Part shown: in pieces, positions 33,914 through 43,462 of the stretch
How positions within the stretch are numbered: the stretch's first letter is position 1
Layout of the letters: every line of letters starts with the position of its first letter
DNA from: Selenomonadales bacterium
GTDB lineage: Bacteria > Bacillota > Negativicutes > Sporomusales > UBA7701
Assembly (NCBI GenBank): GCA_018434945.1
Contig: JAHDOI010000029.1
Location: 21,133-85,132, forward strand
DNA length: 64,000 bases
Direction: 5' to 3'
Notes under the pieces: model-generated
The model's database searches: none
The model's input: only the letters and a program-made list of their open reading frames with translations
What the model was told of the DNA's origin: nothing
Translations under genes and position numbers: made by a program

Positions 33914-34108
33914 GGCCGTTGATAAAGCCCCATCTGCTGCGTACCCGCAAGGGGCAGGCCGCAATTCTAAGCGCTGAAGCGCTAAGAATTCGCGCACTTG
34001 CTCCTCCGGTGCGCCCCGCACAAAATTCGTATCGCCAATCGCCACAAGATTTATCGCGCTGGCCAGGCTGACGTAATCAGGACGTGCATCTGGAGCTTTC
34101 TGAACGGC
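33914..34108. repeat. Dispersed palindromic intergenic repeat, copy C (longer form)
   Basis: 195 bp. The 23-bp ends match copies A and B: left GGCCGTTGATAAAGCCCC, right GGAGCTTTCTGAACGGCC, in inverted orientation. The centre differs and is 70 bp longer. It holds its own hairpin, AATTCTAAGCGCT / AGCGCTAAGAATT. It begins right after the DUF3006 stop, the same placement as the other copies. Confidence 0.8.
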
Positions 34109-34166
34109 CTTGGGCTCCGGTGGCAACAAACGCCGGTCGCCCATAAAGCACAATCTGCGGCGCTAA

Positions 34167-34200
34167 GAGGCGGCATTGCCGCCTCCTTATTTTTCCTTTT
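34167..34200 (+). terminator. Intrinsic terminator
   Basis: GAGGCGGC ATT GCCGCCTC followed by CTTATTTTTCC. It ends the ComEC-like/DUF3006 transcript beyond the repeat. The remaining 34201-34324 stretch is AT-richer leader of the amidase gene with two GTAACATAA copies; nothing else seen. Confidence 0.8.
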
Positions 34201-34324
34201 TAGCTTTAAATAAAGAGTTTACAGACAAGTTGTGAGCGTAACATAAAAAATCCGACATGAAACTGGCAGGAATTTGGCTATGGAAGGCGAATTGTAACAT
34301 AACACGTCGCAATAGGGAGGTGTT

Positions 34325-35473
34325 GTGTTGCGCCGCGTCCTCTGTTTCCTGGTAATTTGTGCCGTACTGGCCGTCTCTTCGGCGGGCTACGCGGCCAAGG
34401 CTCCGTCTCCTATGGCCAACCAGCCCGGCAACAGGCTGCTGGCCGTCGTCGGCAAGACTGCCGGTGCCTCGGTCACCCCCGGTGGCCAACAACTCACCCA
34501 GATCCGCTGGGCCAATCACATCGACGCCGTAACCGGCGCCGGCCGGCTTCGCCTTGTCATCGACACGACCGGCCCCGTTCAGGCCAGCGGCAAGGTAACC
34601 GTCTCACCCACGCCACGCCTGGTCGTCAACGTCAAAGGCGCGGTCCCGGGACAGACAGACACCGATATCGACCTCGACGGCCGGATTGCCGACAGTATCA
34701 GCATGAAATCCGAAGACGACCGGAACACCGTCATAACGGTGGAACTGCCGCTTATGGTCGAAGAAGGGGAATACAAGGTATTCACCCTGCCGAAGGACAT
34801 CCCCAACAAGAAACCGAATCGCGTGGTTATCGATATCAACCAGCCCCTGCCCCCTGCGAAATTCAGCTTCACCGCGGGGCTGAAAGACAAACTGATCGTC
34901 CTTGATCCCGGCCACGGCGGCAGCGATCCAGGTGCGGTCGGCCTGGCGGGCAACAGGGAAAAAACCGTCAACCTCGCCGTCGCCCTCAGAGTCAAAGCAC
35001 TGCTCGACAAGGCGGGAGCCAAGGTCATCATGACCCGCCAGGACGACCGCGACGTCTTCGGGCCCAACGCATCGGCCGTCGATGAACTCAAGGCGAGAGC
35101 CACCATCGCCAACGTCAAAAAAGCCGACATATTCGTCAGCATCCACTCCAACGCCGCTACAAACCGCAGCGCCGAAGGCACCTCTACATATTTCTACCAA
35201 AAGACCCGCTACGATTACCTGCTGGCAAACAATCTCCAGGCAGGTATGCTGCAAGCCGGCGGTCTAAAGGACAAAGGAACATTGTCGGCGAATTTCTACG
35301 TGATCAAGCGCACCACCATGCCGGCTGCGCTCGTCGAGATGGCGTTTCTGTCCAATCCGGCCGAGGAAAAACTGCTGGCCGGTCCCCAGTTCCAGCAGAA
35401 GATGGCCGAAGGCATCGTCCGGGGCATCGAGAGTTTCTTCGCCCAGGCAGCCACCAAGGGGGGTGAATGGTGA
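34325..35473 (+). CDS. N-acetylmuramoyl-L-alanine amidase with AMIN domain
   Basis: 382 aa. Signal peptide (residues 1-23), AMIN targeting domain (about 55-165), then a zinc-dependent Amidase_3 domain (about 185-375) with VLDPGHGGSDPGAVG, SIHSNA and VEMAFLSNP. Cleaves the bond between muramic acid and the stem peptide in the envelope. GTG 34325 or TTG 34328 may be the start, both after GGGAGGT. Coupled to the GerM-domain gene by a TGATG overlap. Confidence 0.93.
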   Translation: MLRRVLCFLVICAVLAVSSAGYAAKAPSPMANQPGNRLLAVVGKTAGASVTPGGQQLTQIRWANHIDAVTGAGRLRLVIDTTGPVQASGKVTVSPTPRLVVNVKGAVPGQTDTDIDLDGRIADSISMKSEDDRNTVITVELPLMVEEGEYKVFTLPKDIPNKKPNRVVIDINQPLPPAKFSFTAGLKDKLIVLDPGHGGSDPGAVGLAGNREKTVNLAVALRVKALLDKAGAKVIMTRQDDRDVFGPNASAVDELKARATIANVKKADIFVSIHSNAATNRSAEGTSTYFYQKTRYDYLLANNLQAGMLQAGGLKDKGTLSANFYVIKRTTMPAALVEMAFLSNPAEEKLLAGPQFQQKMAEGIVRGIESFFAQAATKGGEW

Positions 35474-36036
35474 TGTCCAATCGCAGCAGATATATCGCAT
35501 TAGTGGCCATTCTGCTCATCGCGCTGTTCGCGGCAGGCTGTGAACCAGATCAGGCCGTCACCGGACAACCGCCCGCTGTCAAGCCGCCCGAGAAGCTGGC
35601 GGGCCCACCTGCCGCCGAGACGATGTCCGTAACCGTTTACCACGCCACAAAAGACGCCGCATACCTTGTGGCGGAAACCTACACACTCCCGAAAACCGAC
35701 AAACCCGTCCAGGCCGCCGTCGAGCAACTGCTGACCGGGCCGAAAAACCCCGAACTGATCCGCGCCCTGCCTGAAGGAACAAAACTCAAGGGCATAACCG
35801 TCAAGGATCATATAGCCTACGTGGACTTCAACGACAAAATTATCAAGAACGGCAGCGGCGGATCAGCCGGCGAAATCATGGCCGTGAGCGCCATCGTCAA
35901 CACCGTGACCGAGTTCGCTGATATCTACAAAGTCCAGATCATGGTCGAAGGCAGAAAGATACACACCCTCTACGGCCATATGGACACCAGCGAACCGCTA
36001 AGCAGGTCGGAAAAGATCATAAAAAAGTCCTTGTGA
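35473..36036 (+). CDS. GerMN-domain lipoprotein
   Basis: 187 aa. Lipobox LFAAGC (cysteine near 21), proline-rich linker, then a GerMN domain (about 50-170: VTVYHATKDAAYLVAETYTLP ... VAYVDFN-like). In Bacillus, GerM is needed for engulfment and cortex formation; the pairing with a cell-wall amidase supports a peptidoglycan role. ATG 35473 overlaps the amidase stop and sits 7 nt after a GGGGGTGA; the ATG at 35467 lies too close to it. Confidence 0.9.
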   Translation: MSNRSRYIALVAILLIALFAAGCEPDQAVTGQPPAVKPPEKLAGPPAAETMSVTVYHATKDAAYLVAETYTLPKTDKPVQAAVEQLLTGPKNPELIRALPEGTKLKGITVKDHIAYVDFNDKIIKNGSGGSAGEIMAVSAIVNTVTEFADIYKVQIMVEGRKIHTLYGHMDTSEPLSRSEKIIKKSL

Positions 36037-36080
36037 GCAGCATACTCATCTGGTAAAATAATACTGCAACCAAATACCAA

Positions 36081-36163
36081 ACCACTAGGGGAGCGTAATG
36101 CTGAGAGGCGCAAGCCGACCCTTGGAACCTGATTTCTGGTTAATACCAGCGTAGGGAAGTGGG
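36081..36163 (+). promoter_or_regulatory. TPP riboswitch (thi-box)
   Basis: Contains the conserved ACTAGGGGAGC, GCTGAGAGG, GACCCTTGGAACCTGAT, and GTTAATACCAGCGTAGGGAAGT segments in the right order. Binds thiamine pyrophosphate and controls the thiC gene downstream by the terminator at 36181. Confidence 0.97.
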
Positions 36164-36180
36164 TTTCACCAGGCAACTGG

Positions 36181-36216
36181 CAGCCATCTAACCGTTCGTT
36201 GGGTGGCTGTTTTTTA
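36181..36216 (+). terminator. Riboswitch-controlled terminator
   Basis: CAGCCA ... TGGCTG stem-loop followed by TTTTTTATT, 31 bp before thiC. Expected to form when TPP is bound. Confidence 0.88.
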
Positions 36217-36246
36217 TTGCATAAACGAACAGTAGGAGGCTTTGCA

Positions 36247-37548
36247 ATGGCAATTCAGATGAAACTTGCCCGGAGCGGGCAGATTACCCCGGCGATGGCG
36301 GCGGTGGCAAGCGAGGAAGGATTGGCCCCTGAGATTATCCGCGAACGGGTGGCGGACGGCACGGTCACGATATGCGCCAACATCAACCACGCCAGCCTGA
36401 AACCGCGGGGCTTCGGGCTCGGCCTGAAAACAAAGGTCAACGCCAACATCGGCACATCGAGCGCCTTTCCCGCCGTCGAACCAGAACTGGCCAAACTCCG
36501 GGCGGCCATCGACGCCGGCGCCGACGCCGTCATGGACCTTAGCACCGGCGACGACATCGACCACTCCCGCCGAGAGATCATCAAGCACTCTACCGTCCCG
36601 GTCGGTACGGTGCCCATCTACCAGGCCACTGTCGAGGCGATCAAAAACAGAGGTTCGATCGTTGCCATGACAGGCGACGACATCTTCAACACCATCGAAA
36701 AACACGCCAAAGACGGCGCCGACTTCATGACCATCCATTGCGGCATCACCCAGGCCAGCATCGCCAGGCTTCGCCAGCAGGGACGGGTCACCGACATCGT
36801 CAGCCGCGGCGGTTCCTTCATCACCGGCTGGATGCTCCATAACGACAAAGAAAACCCTCTTTACGAGCGCTACGACGAACTGATGGATATCTGCGCCGCT
36901 TACGACGTCACCATCAGCCTCGGCGATGGCCTGCGGCCCGGCTGTCTCGCCGACGCCACCGACCGCGCCCAGCTCGAAGAACTGCTCACCCTCGGCGAAC
37001 TAGTCGATCGGGCGTGGGCCAAAGGCGTCCAGGTGCTTGTCGAAGGTCCTGGCCACGTGCCTTACAATCAGATCGAGGCCAATATCAAACTGCAGAAACA
37101 GATCTGCAAAGGCGCGCCTTTCTATGTCCTCGGCCCGCTCGTCACCGACGTTGCGCCCGGCTACGACCATATAACTGCCGCCATAGGCGGCACGCTGGCC
37201 GCCGCCGCCGGTGCCGACTTCCTCTGCTACGTCACTCCGGCCGAGCACCTCGGTCTGCCCAGCCTCGACGACGTGCGCGAAGGGGTCATCGCCTCCCGCA
37301 TCGCCGGCCACGCCGCCGACATCGTCAAAGGCGTAAAGGGCGCCTGGGAATGGGACCTGTCAATGGCCAAAGCCCGCAAAGCCCTCGACTGGGAAAAACA
37401 GATCGAACTCGCCATCGACCCCGTCAAGGCGGGCCGCTACCGCAAGGAGCGCAACCCCGGCGGCGCCGAGGCGTGTTCGATGTGCGGCAACTACTGCGCG
37501 ATGAAAATAGTGAGCGAGTATCTCGGCAAACCGATCGAAAGGTGCTGA
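36247..37548 (+). CDS. thiC: Phosphomethylpyrimidine synthase
   Basis: 433-aa radical SAM enzyme converting aminoimidazole ribotide to HMP-phosphate for thiamine. [15 protein letters not shown] and [10 protein letters not shown] are family marks. The C-terminal cluster motif is C410-x2-C413-x3-C417 (CSMCGNYC), the spacing seen in clostridial ThiC. ATG 36247 follows AGGAGG; a longer in-frame GTG lies inside the terminator region and is rejected. Controlled by the TPP riboswitch. Confidence 0.97.
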   Translation: MAIQMKLARSGQITPAMAAVASEEGLAPEIIRERVADGTVTICANINHASLKPRGFGLGLKTKVNANIGTSSAFPAVEPELAKLRAAIDAGADAVMDLSTGDDIDHSRREIIKHSTVPVGTVPIYQATVEAIKNRGSIVAMTGDDIFNTIEKHAKDGADFMTIHCGITQASIARLRQQGRVTDIVSRGGSFITGWMLHNDKENPLYERYDELMDICAAYDVTISLGDGLRPGCLADATDRAQLEELLTLGELVDRAWAKGVQVLVEGPGHVPYNQIEANIKLQKQICKGAPFYVLGPLVTDVAPGYDHITAAIGGTLAAAAGADFLCYVTPAEHLGLPSLDDVREGVIASRIAGHAADIVKGVKGAWEWDLSMAKARKALDWEKQIELAIDPVKAGRYRKERNPGGAEACSMCGNYCAMKIVSEYLGKPIERC

Positions 37549-37550
37549 TT

Positions 37551-37585
37551 AAAAGAGCGCCCCGCATTTGCGGGGCGCTCTTTTT
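37551..37585. terminator. Bidirectional intrinsic terminator
   Basis: AAAAGAGCGCCCCGC ATTT GCGGGGCGCTCTTTTT between convergent thiC and alr. Confidence 0.94.
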
Positions 37586-37591
37586 CCTTTA

Positions 37592-38704
37592 TTATTCGTT
37601 CACATACACCCGCGGGACCCTCGCGCTTACCGCACAGGCCAGCTCGTAGTTTATCGTCCCGGCCAGATCGGCAAGTTCGGTCAGCGTAATCTCCTCCTTG
37701 CCCTGACGGCCGATGAGGACGGCCTCGTCGCCGACAACCGCATCGCCGTCGGCACCCAGGTCGACCACGACCTGATCCATGCACACCCGCCCAACCACCG
37801 GCCGGCGCTTTTCGCCGATGAGGACGGCGGCCTTGTTCGAAAGGTGGCGGCTATAGCCATCGGCGTAGCCCACCGGGAGCGTGGCGAGGAACGTGGGCCG
37901 TTCGGTCTTGTATGTGCACCCGTAGCTTACAGCTGTGCCGGCCGAAACCTCCTTGATATACGCGATACGGGTCTTAAGCTGCATAGCGGGACGGAGGTCG
38001 AGGGTCCTGTGCATATTGTGGGAAGGCGGCAGGCCGTAGATGACAATGCCCGGCCGGACTGTGTTGAAGCGGCCCTGCGGCAGATCGATGGCGGTGGCGC
38101 TGTTGGCGGCAGAAATATAAGTCAGGTTGGCTTTGGCGGCCAGACGGTCGACAGCGGCCCGGAAGGCGGCGAGCTGTCGCTCCGCGTATGTTTTATCGGC
38201 CGCGTCGGCCGTCGCCAGATGGGTGAAGACACCGACCAGTTCCACGCCTGGACTGGCCTGGATGTACTGGCGGAACTCCTCGAGCTGCACGGGGGCAACG
38301 CCGATGCGCCCCATGCCGGTATCGGTCTTGAGCACGACGCGGCAGCGGCGGCCGGCGTCGCGGGCGGCGTGGGAAAGGGCCCTGATGCTGTCCATGGTGG
38401 CCACCGTAGCCGTAAGATGGTAATCGACAACCAACTTTGCCTGGTCCGGGAGGGTGAGGCCGAGGACGAAGATCGGTACCGCCAGGCCTGCGCTCCTGAG
38501 CTCGGCTCCTTCTTCCGGGATAGCCACCGCCAGGCAGTCGGCCCCGGCCTCCAGGGCCGCGCGGCTTGCCTTGACGGCCCCGTGGCCATACGCGTTCGCC
38601 TTTACGACCGCAACGAGCTTGACACCCGGACCGGCCGCTTCGCGCACCTGGCGAATGTTGTGGCGGATGGCCGCCAGATCGATCTCGGCGTGGGTAGGTC
38701 GCAT
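37592..38704 (-). CDS. alr: Alanine racemase
   Basis: 370-aa PLP enzyme supplying D-alanine. PLP lysine K35 in VVKANAYGHGA; the second catalytic base is the tyrosine in SYGCTYKTERP. Length is normal. Encoded in the same direction and 11 bp downstream of the sigma-54 regulator gene, so the two may be co-transcribed. Confidence 0.96.
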   Translation of the reverse strand: MRPTHAEIDLAAIRHNIRQVREAAGPGVKLVAVVKANAYGHGAVKASRAALEAGADCLAVAIPEEGAELRSAGLAVPIFVLGLTLPDQAKLVVDYHLTATVATMDSIRALSHAARDAGRRCRVVLKTDTGMGRIGVAPVQLEEFRQYIQASPGVELVGVFTHLATADAADKTYAERQLAAFRAAVDRLAAKANLTYISAANSATAIDLPQGRFNTVRPGIVIYGLPPSHNMHRTLDLRPAMQLKTRIAYIKEVSAGTAVSYGCTYKTERPTFLATLPVGYADGYSRHLSNKAAVLIGEKRRPVVGRVCMDQVVVDLGADGDAVVGDEAVLIGRQGKEEITLTELADLAGTINYELACAVSARVPRVYVNE

Positions 38705-38715
38705 GCTAACCCCTT

Positions 38716-40275
38716 CTATCGCTTTTTTTCCCCAATAGACAGTCCGTGTTTACGCAGTTTCTTGAGAACGGCGGTGTGGGAGAGGCCGAGCACGGCCCCG
38801 ATCTGCCGCGAAGTACGGTAGCGTTTTAGGGCTTGCAGCAGCACTTCCCGCTCCACCTCGTCCAACGTTTCCTCCAGCGGACGTTCGGGAACGGCTGGGC
38901 CGCGCGGCAGGGGGATTTGACCATGGTCGAGGACGACATGGCTTGTGAGGATAATCTTGTCGCTGACGATGTTGACCGCCCGCTCGATGACGTTTTCCAG
39001 CTCGCGGATGTTGCCTGGCCAGTGGTAGGCGGTCAGCTTGGCGAGCGCCGTCTCGCTGATGGCGTCGACGGGCTTCTGGAGCTTGGCGGCGAACCTCTTC
39101 AGAAAGTACTGCGCGAGGATGGGGATAACCTCCTGCCGTTCACGTAAAGGCGGGAGAAAAAGGGGGATGACGTTGAGCCGGTAATAAAGGTCTTCGCGAA
39201 AGGCGCCTTTGGCGATCATCTCTTCGAGATGGCGGTTAGTTGCCGCCAGTATCCTGACATTTACGGTATTCTCCCGCGTTCCGCCCAGGCGGCGGACTTT
39301 GCCGTCCTGCAGCACCCGCAGCAGCTTGGCCTGGAGGTGGGACGACAGTTCGCCGATCTCGTCGAGGAAGAGGGTGCCGTTGTTGGCAAACTCGAACAAC
39401 CCCTGCTTGCCGCCCTTGACCGCACCGGTGAAAGAGCCTTCCTCGTAGCCGAACAGTTCGCTCTCCAGCAGCGTGTCGGGGACGGCCGCGCAATTAAGGG
39501 GCACGAACACCTTGTCGGCCCGCGGCGAAGCGGCATGGATGGCGCGGGCGAATAACTCCTTGCCGGTGCCCGTCTCGCCGCGGATAAGCACGGTGGAGTC
39601 GCCGCGGGCGATGGTTTCCGCCACCGCGACCACCTGGCGCATGGCGGCGCTGGTATATAGTATCTCGTCGAAGGTGAACGTCATCTGTCCGGTCACGGTA
39701 TAGACGAGTTCCCGCACATCGCTGATATCCTTGAGGACGGCCACCGCGCCGATAATCCGGCCCCGCGCGCCCATGATGGGGCGGCCGCTGGCCAGATAGT
39801 GGCTCTTCGTCCGTTCGAGGACGATCTCGCGGTTGTTGTAGACCGCTCCCGTCCGCAGCGTCTCCAACAGAGGCAGGTCGGGGGAGATCTTGGCCAGGGG
39901 GCGGCCGATCACTTCCTGGTAGGGGAGGCGGACGATCGTTTCCGCCGCCGGGTTATAGTGGGTAACCTCGCCGTGGTGATTTATAGCGACGATGCCCTCG
40001 CCCACCGAGGCTAGCACCGCCTTGATCTGCTCGGCCTTCTCCTGGTGGGGCATAAGATCGATCTCGACCGCGTCGATGACCTGGGGGATGGATTTGAGGG
40101 CGGCAAGGACGGAGGCCTTGTCGTCCGGCACGGTCATCTCCGTTTCCAGAAAAACGGTGTTGGGCTCGACCTCCATCGTCAGGATATTGAAACGGCGGGC
40201 GGCCAGCACCTGCGAGATATCGAGCACCAGACCGACCCGGTCGATATTGGGGATGCGCAGACGGAGCAGCTGCAT
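38716..40275 (-). CDS. TyrR-like sigma-54 activator (ACT + PAS + AAA+ + HTH)
   Basis: 519 aa. N-terminal ACT domain (residues 1-75, starting MQLLRLRIPNIDRVGLVLDI), a PAS domain (about 80-190), AAA+ with Walker A GETGTGKE and the loop GSFTGA (variant of GAFTGA used by many true activators), and a C-terminal TyrR/Fis HTH (TSRQIGAVLGLSHTAVLKKL). Likely responds to an amino acid through the ACT domain. No -24/-12 promoter is visible near it; targets probably lie outside. Confidence 0.93.
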   Translation of the reverse strand: MQLLRLRIPNIDRVGLVLDISQVLAARRFNILTMEVEPNTVFLETEMTVPDDKASVLAALKSIPQVIDAVEIDLMPHQEKAEQIKAVLASVGEGIVAINHHGEVTHYNPAAETIVRLPYQEVIGRPLAKISPDLPLLETLRTGAVYNNREIVLERTKSHYLASGRPIMGARGRIIGAVAVLKDISDVRELVYTVTGQMTFTFDEILYTSAAMRQVVAVAETIARGDSTVLIRGETGTGKELFARAIHAASPRADKVFVPLNCAAVPDTLLESELFGYEEGSFTGAVKGGKQGLFEFANNGTLFLDEIGELSSHLQAKLLRVLQDGKVRRLGGTRENTVNVRILAATNRHLEEMIAKGAFREDLYYRLNVIPLFLPPLRERQEVIPILAQYFLKRFAAKLQKPVDAISETALAKLTAYHWPGNIRELENVIERAVNIVSDKIILTSHVVLDHGQIPLPRGPAVPERPLEETLDEVEREVLLQALKRYRTSRQIGAVLGLSHTAVLKKLRKHGLSIGEKKR

Positions 40276-40427
40276 CGGCGGACGTCCTTCCCGAAAGGAA
40301 TAATATTACAGAATTAAACAGCGGTCAGGCATAATCCTTCGCCTGGTACAACTTTTTTTGCCGGCGTGGTATACTAGACGGTGAAATGGTAGTATAAACC
40401 AAACACGGATTTTTATGAGACGGTGAT

Positions 40428-41414
40428 ATGATGCATCTCAAGGAAATCGGCGAATTCGGCCTCATTGACCGCATAAAGGAAGGCGCCATCGTCGAGCCGG
40501 CCGACGTCGTGGTGGGGATCGGCGACGATGCCGCCGCGTATCGCCCGGGGCAGGGGCTGCTGCAACTGATCACGACCGACATGCTGGTCGAAAACGTCCA
40601 CTTCCTGCTCGATAAAACGACGCCCTGGCAGCTCGGGTACAAGGCGATCGCCGTCAACCTCAGCGATATCGCCGCCATGGGCGGCCGCCCGCGGCAAGCC
40701 GTCGTCTCCGTCGGCCTGCCCGCACACCTGCCGGTGGAGTTCGTCATCGACCTATATCAGGGAATGAAAGAAATCTGCCGCGAGTTTGCCGTCAACATCA
40801 TCGGCGGCGACACCGTCGCCAGCCCCCGCGGGCTGGTCGTCAACGCCGCCGTCACCGGCGAAGTGGCCCCGGCCGGCCTTTTGAGGCGCTCCGGGTCCCG
40901 ACCCGGCGATCTTGTCGTGGTCACAGGCACCCTCGGTGATTCGGCCTGCGGTCTCGACCTTATCCGCGCACCGGGCTGGGAGGAGCATGAATTCGCCTGG
41001 CCGCTCGTCACCGCCCACCTTACGCCGCGCCCGCAGATCGCCACCGGCCTGCGGCTGGCCGGCTGGGGAGCCACCAGCGCCGACGACATCAGCGACGGCC
41101 TTGCCAGCGAGGCCAACGAACTCGCCAAAGCCGGCGGGGTCGGCATAAAAATCTACGCCGACCGTATCCCCCTTTCCCCGCAGCTTGTCGAGGCGGCGGC
41201 CCTCCTCGGCCGGCAGCCGCTGGAATACGCCCTGTTCGGCGGCGAAGATTTCGAGCTTGTGTTCACCATCGGTCCGGAAAAGTTCGAGCGGATCACCTAC
41301 CGCGGCGGCCTCACGGTAGTCGGCGAGGTTACCGGCCAGGAGCACGGCGTCTCGCTTGTCGCCGGCGGCGCAGCCACTCCCCTTGAACCCCGCGGCTACA
41401 ACCATTTTCGCTAA
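40428..41414 (+). CDS. thiL: Thiamine-monophosphate kinase
   Basis: 328 aa, makes TPP from TMP. GIGDDAAAYRP, TTDMLVENVHF, AVNLSDIAAMGG and DDISDGLASE are the PurM/ThiL-family metal and substrate motifs. First gene of a four-gene run with tsaE, tsaB and rimI; no TPP riboswitch is seen in front of it. Confidence 0.95.
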   Translation: MMHLKEIGEFGLIDRIKEGAIVEPADVVVGIGDDAAAYRPGQGLLQLITTDMLVENVHFLLDKTTPWQLGYKAIAVNLSDIAAMGGRPRQAVVSVGLPAHLPVEFVIDLYQGMKEICREFAVNIIGGDTVASPRGLVVNAAVTGEVAPAGLLRRSGSRPGDLVVVTGTLGDSACGLDLIRAPGWEEHEFAWPLVTAHLTPRPQIATGLRLAGWGATSADDISDGLASEANELAKAGGVGIKIYADRIPLSPQLVEAAALLGRQPLEYALFGGEDFELVFTIGPEKFERITYRGGLTVVGEVTGQEHGVSLVAGGAATPLEPRGYNHFR

Positions 41415-41426
41415 AGGGAGCAAACA

Positions 41427-41897
41427 ATGCTGACAATAAAAACCCACGACCCTGACGCCACGTTTGCGTGCGGCCGCACTCTCGGCCGGCTGCTGGCGGC
41501 CGGCGACGTCCTCTGCCTGACCGGCGACCTGGGGGCCGGCAAAACCGTCCTCGTCCAGGGCATAGCCGCCGGCCTCGACATCGGCGATGACGTAACCAGC
41601 CCGACCTTCACCATCCTGCAGGTATACGAAACCGGGCGCCTGCCCCTCTATCACTTCGACCTTTACCGGCTGGACAACGAAAACCAGCTCGACGATATCG
41701 GCTTCGCCGATTATACCGGCGGCGACGGCGTGGCCGTCGTCGAGTGGGCGGACAAGTTCCCCGCCGCCATGCCGGACGAGCATCTTCTCATCGAACTGAC
41801 AGGCGGCGCCGGCGGCGAATCGGACCGCCTCATCGAACTGACGCCGGTGGGCGGGCGATACCGCCTTATGTGCGAGGAGCTGAGCGACAAATGCTGA
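41427..41897 (+). CDS. tsaE: tRNA threonylcarbamoyladenosine (t6A) ATPase
   Basis: 156 aa. Walker A GDLGAGKTVLVQG (near residue 33), TSPTFTILQVY and HFDLYRLD are TsaE marks. ATPase partner of TsaB and TsaD in t6A37 synthesis. Its stop overlaps the tsaB start by 7 bp. Confidence 0.96.
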   Translation: MLTIKTHDPDATFACGRTLGRLLAAGDVLCLTGDLGAGKTVLVQGIAAGLDIGDDVTSPTFTILQVYETGRLPLYHFDLYRLDNENQLDDIGFADYTGGDGVAVVEWADKFPAAMPDEHLLIELTGGAGGESDRLIELTPVGGRYRLMCEELSDKC

Positions 41898-42595
41898 TAC
41901 TGGCCCTGGACACCGCCACGCTGGTATCGAGCGTGGCCCTGGCCGGCCCCGGAAGACTGCTGGCCGAGCTCACCATCCAGACGAAAAAGACCCACTCCGA
42001 ACGGCTCATGCCGCATATCGAACAGCTTCTCGCCCTCGCCGACACGGACAAATCCGCCGTCGGCGCCATCGCCGCCAGCATCGGACCGGGCTCGTTCACC
42101 GGCCTGAGGATCGGCCTGGCGACAGCCAAAGCTCTGGCTTACGCCCTCAATATCCCGATAGTCGGCGTACCCACCCTGGCCGCGCTGGCCTACGGCTGTC
42201 CCGTTCCCGGAGCAATCCTCGCGCCCACCATGGACGCCCAGAAAGGCAACATCTATATAGCCCTCTACCGGTGGCTGGCCGGCAGCCTCGACGAAGTCGC
42301 GCCGCCGGCCGTCATGACCCGCGACGCTGCCGCCGCCCTGCTGTCAGCACGCCCTGAGCCGGCACTGGTCCTCGGCGAAGCGGCCGAACTCTACGCCGAC
42401 ACCTTCCGCCAGGCGGGGGTCGCCCTGGCCGAGCCTCACGTCGCCATGCCGCGGGCCGGCAGCGTCGCCCTGCTTGGTGCCAGGCTCCTCGCCGGCGGCG
42501 AACCACACGACGTCATGGCCCTCGAACCCTTATACATAAGACGGTCGGAAGCGGAGGAACTATGGGAGAAACGACAGGGCTGCCGGCCGCGCTGA
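41891..42595 (+). CDS. tsaB: t6A biosynthesis scaffold protein
   Basis: 234 aa, ASKHA-fold paralogue of TsaD. ILALDTATLVSSVAL, GPGSFTGLRIGLATAKAL and the central PTMDAQKGNIY are typical. ATG 41891 overlaps the end of tsaE; overlaps rimI by 34 bp. Confidence 0.95.
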   Translation: MLILALDTATLVSSVALAGPGRLLAELTIQTKKTHSERLMPHIEQLLALADTDKSAVGAIAASIGPGSFTGLRIGLATAKALAYALNIPIVGVPTLAALAYGCPVPGAILAPTMDAQKGNIYIALYRWLAGSLDEVAPPAVMTRDAAAALLSARPEPALVLGEAAELYADTFRQAGVALAEPHVAMPRAGSVALLGARLLAGGEPHDVMALEPLYIRRSEAEELWEKRQGCRPR

Positions 42596-43032
42596 ACATC
42601 CGTGCGATGGAAATGACCGACATTGACGCCGTACTGGCTGTGGAAGAGGCGTCGTTCATCACCCCCTGGTCCCGGTCGGCGTTCGTCGCCGAGGTGGAGG
42701 ACAACGACCTCGCCTGCTACCTTGTCGCTGAAGCCGGGGGGAAAGTCGTCGGTTACGCCGGCATGTGGGTAATCCTCGACGAAGCCCACGTCACCAACGT
42801 CGCCCTGCTGCCGGCCTGCCGCGGACAGGGTCTGGGAATGAGGCTTATGAATGCGCTGTGCCGGATCGCCAAAGCACTGGGAGCGGTCCGCATGACCCTG
42901 GAGGTCAGGCCGTCCAACCACGCCGCCCAGCGTCTTTACGGCAAACTGGGCTTCGAAGTCCGGGGAATACGCCCCGGCTACTACACCGACACCAGGGAAG
43001 ACGCCGTCATAATGTGGCTGGACAAGCTGTAG
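42562..43032 (+). CDS. rimI: Ribosomal protein S18 alanine N-acetyltransferase-type GNAT
   Basis: 156 aa. GNAT fold with acetyl-CoA loop CRGQGLGMRL and the RimI segment EEASFITPWSRSAF. The tsaE-tsaB-rimI order is standard in Firmicutes. Starts inside the end of tsaB. Confidence 0.93.
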   Translation: MGETTGLPAALNIRAMEMTDIDAVLAVEEASFITPWSRSAFVAEVEDNDLACYLVAEAGGKVVGYAGMWVILDEAHVTNVALLPACRGQGLGMRLMNALCRIAKALGAVRMTLEVRPSNHAAQRLYGKLGFEVRGIRPGYYTDTREDAVIMWLDKL

Positions 43033-43110
43033 GCAAAAAAACAGCCACTTGACGTGGCTAAGGGGTGATTGTGGTATAGGATATGCCGCCACACCGCCCG
43101 TTGTTACAGG

Positions 43111-43138
43111 AAATATAAAGGGCGGCCGCAGCCGCCCC
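43111..43138 (-). terminator. Intrinsic terminator of the SASP gene
   Basis: On the minus strand: GGGCGGC TGCG GCCGCCC followed by TTTATATTT. Confidence 0.8.
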
Positions 43139-43148
43139 ATTGGAACCT

Positions 43149-43352
43149 TTAGGTGAGGTTATTCGATTCATATTGCTCAATCATTTTGCGGACCATATGA
43201 CCGCCAACGCGGCCGCAGTCGGCCGAGGTCATAGTGTTCCAGCCCTGGGAACGAACGCGCTCGGCAATACCCAGCTCAGAAGCGATTTCGAACTTCATCG
43301 AGTCAAGAGCGTTCTCGGCGGCGGGATTCACGGGTTTTCTCGAGCGTGCCAT
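43149..43352 (-). CDS. Small acid-soluble spore protein, alpha/beta type
   Basis: 67 aa. FEIASELGI contains the GPR protease site (E-I-A-x-E), and SADCGRVGGHMVRKMIEQ is the second DNA-binding helix. Coats and protects spore DNA and is degraded at germination. ATG 43352 follows a GGGGGG stretch on the minus strand. It sits antisense between rimI and tsaD, splitting the t6A gene group. Confidence 0.96.
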   Translation of the reverse strand: MARSRKPVNPAAENALDSMKFEIASELGIAERVRSQGWNTMTSADCGRVGGHMVRKMIEQYESNNLT

Positions 43353-43462
43353 TTGATTCCCCCCTTTCTCGGGCAATCTTGTTTCATGCCCACTAATATT
43401 GTGTGCTTTTTTATCGAGTGGATACGTTGTAAATATTACTACAAAAAAGGAGCGTTCCGCCC

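Noticed and set aside
34264..34280. TGGCAG n5 TGGCT before the amidase gene considered as a sigma-54 promoter
   Set aside because: The spacing is right, but the -12 box has too many mismatches.
37568..38821. 417-codon plus-strand frame opposite alr
   Set aside because: Shadow of alanine racemase, begins inside the thiC terminator.
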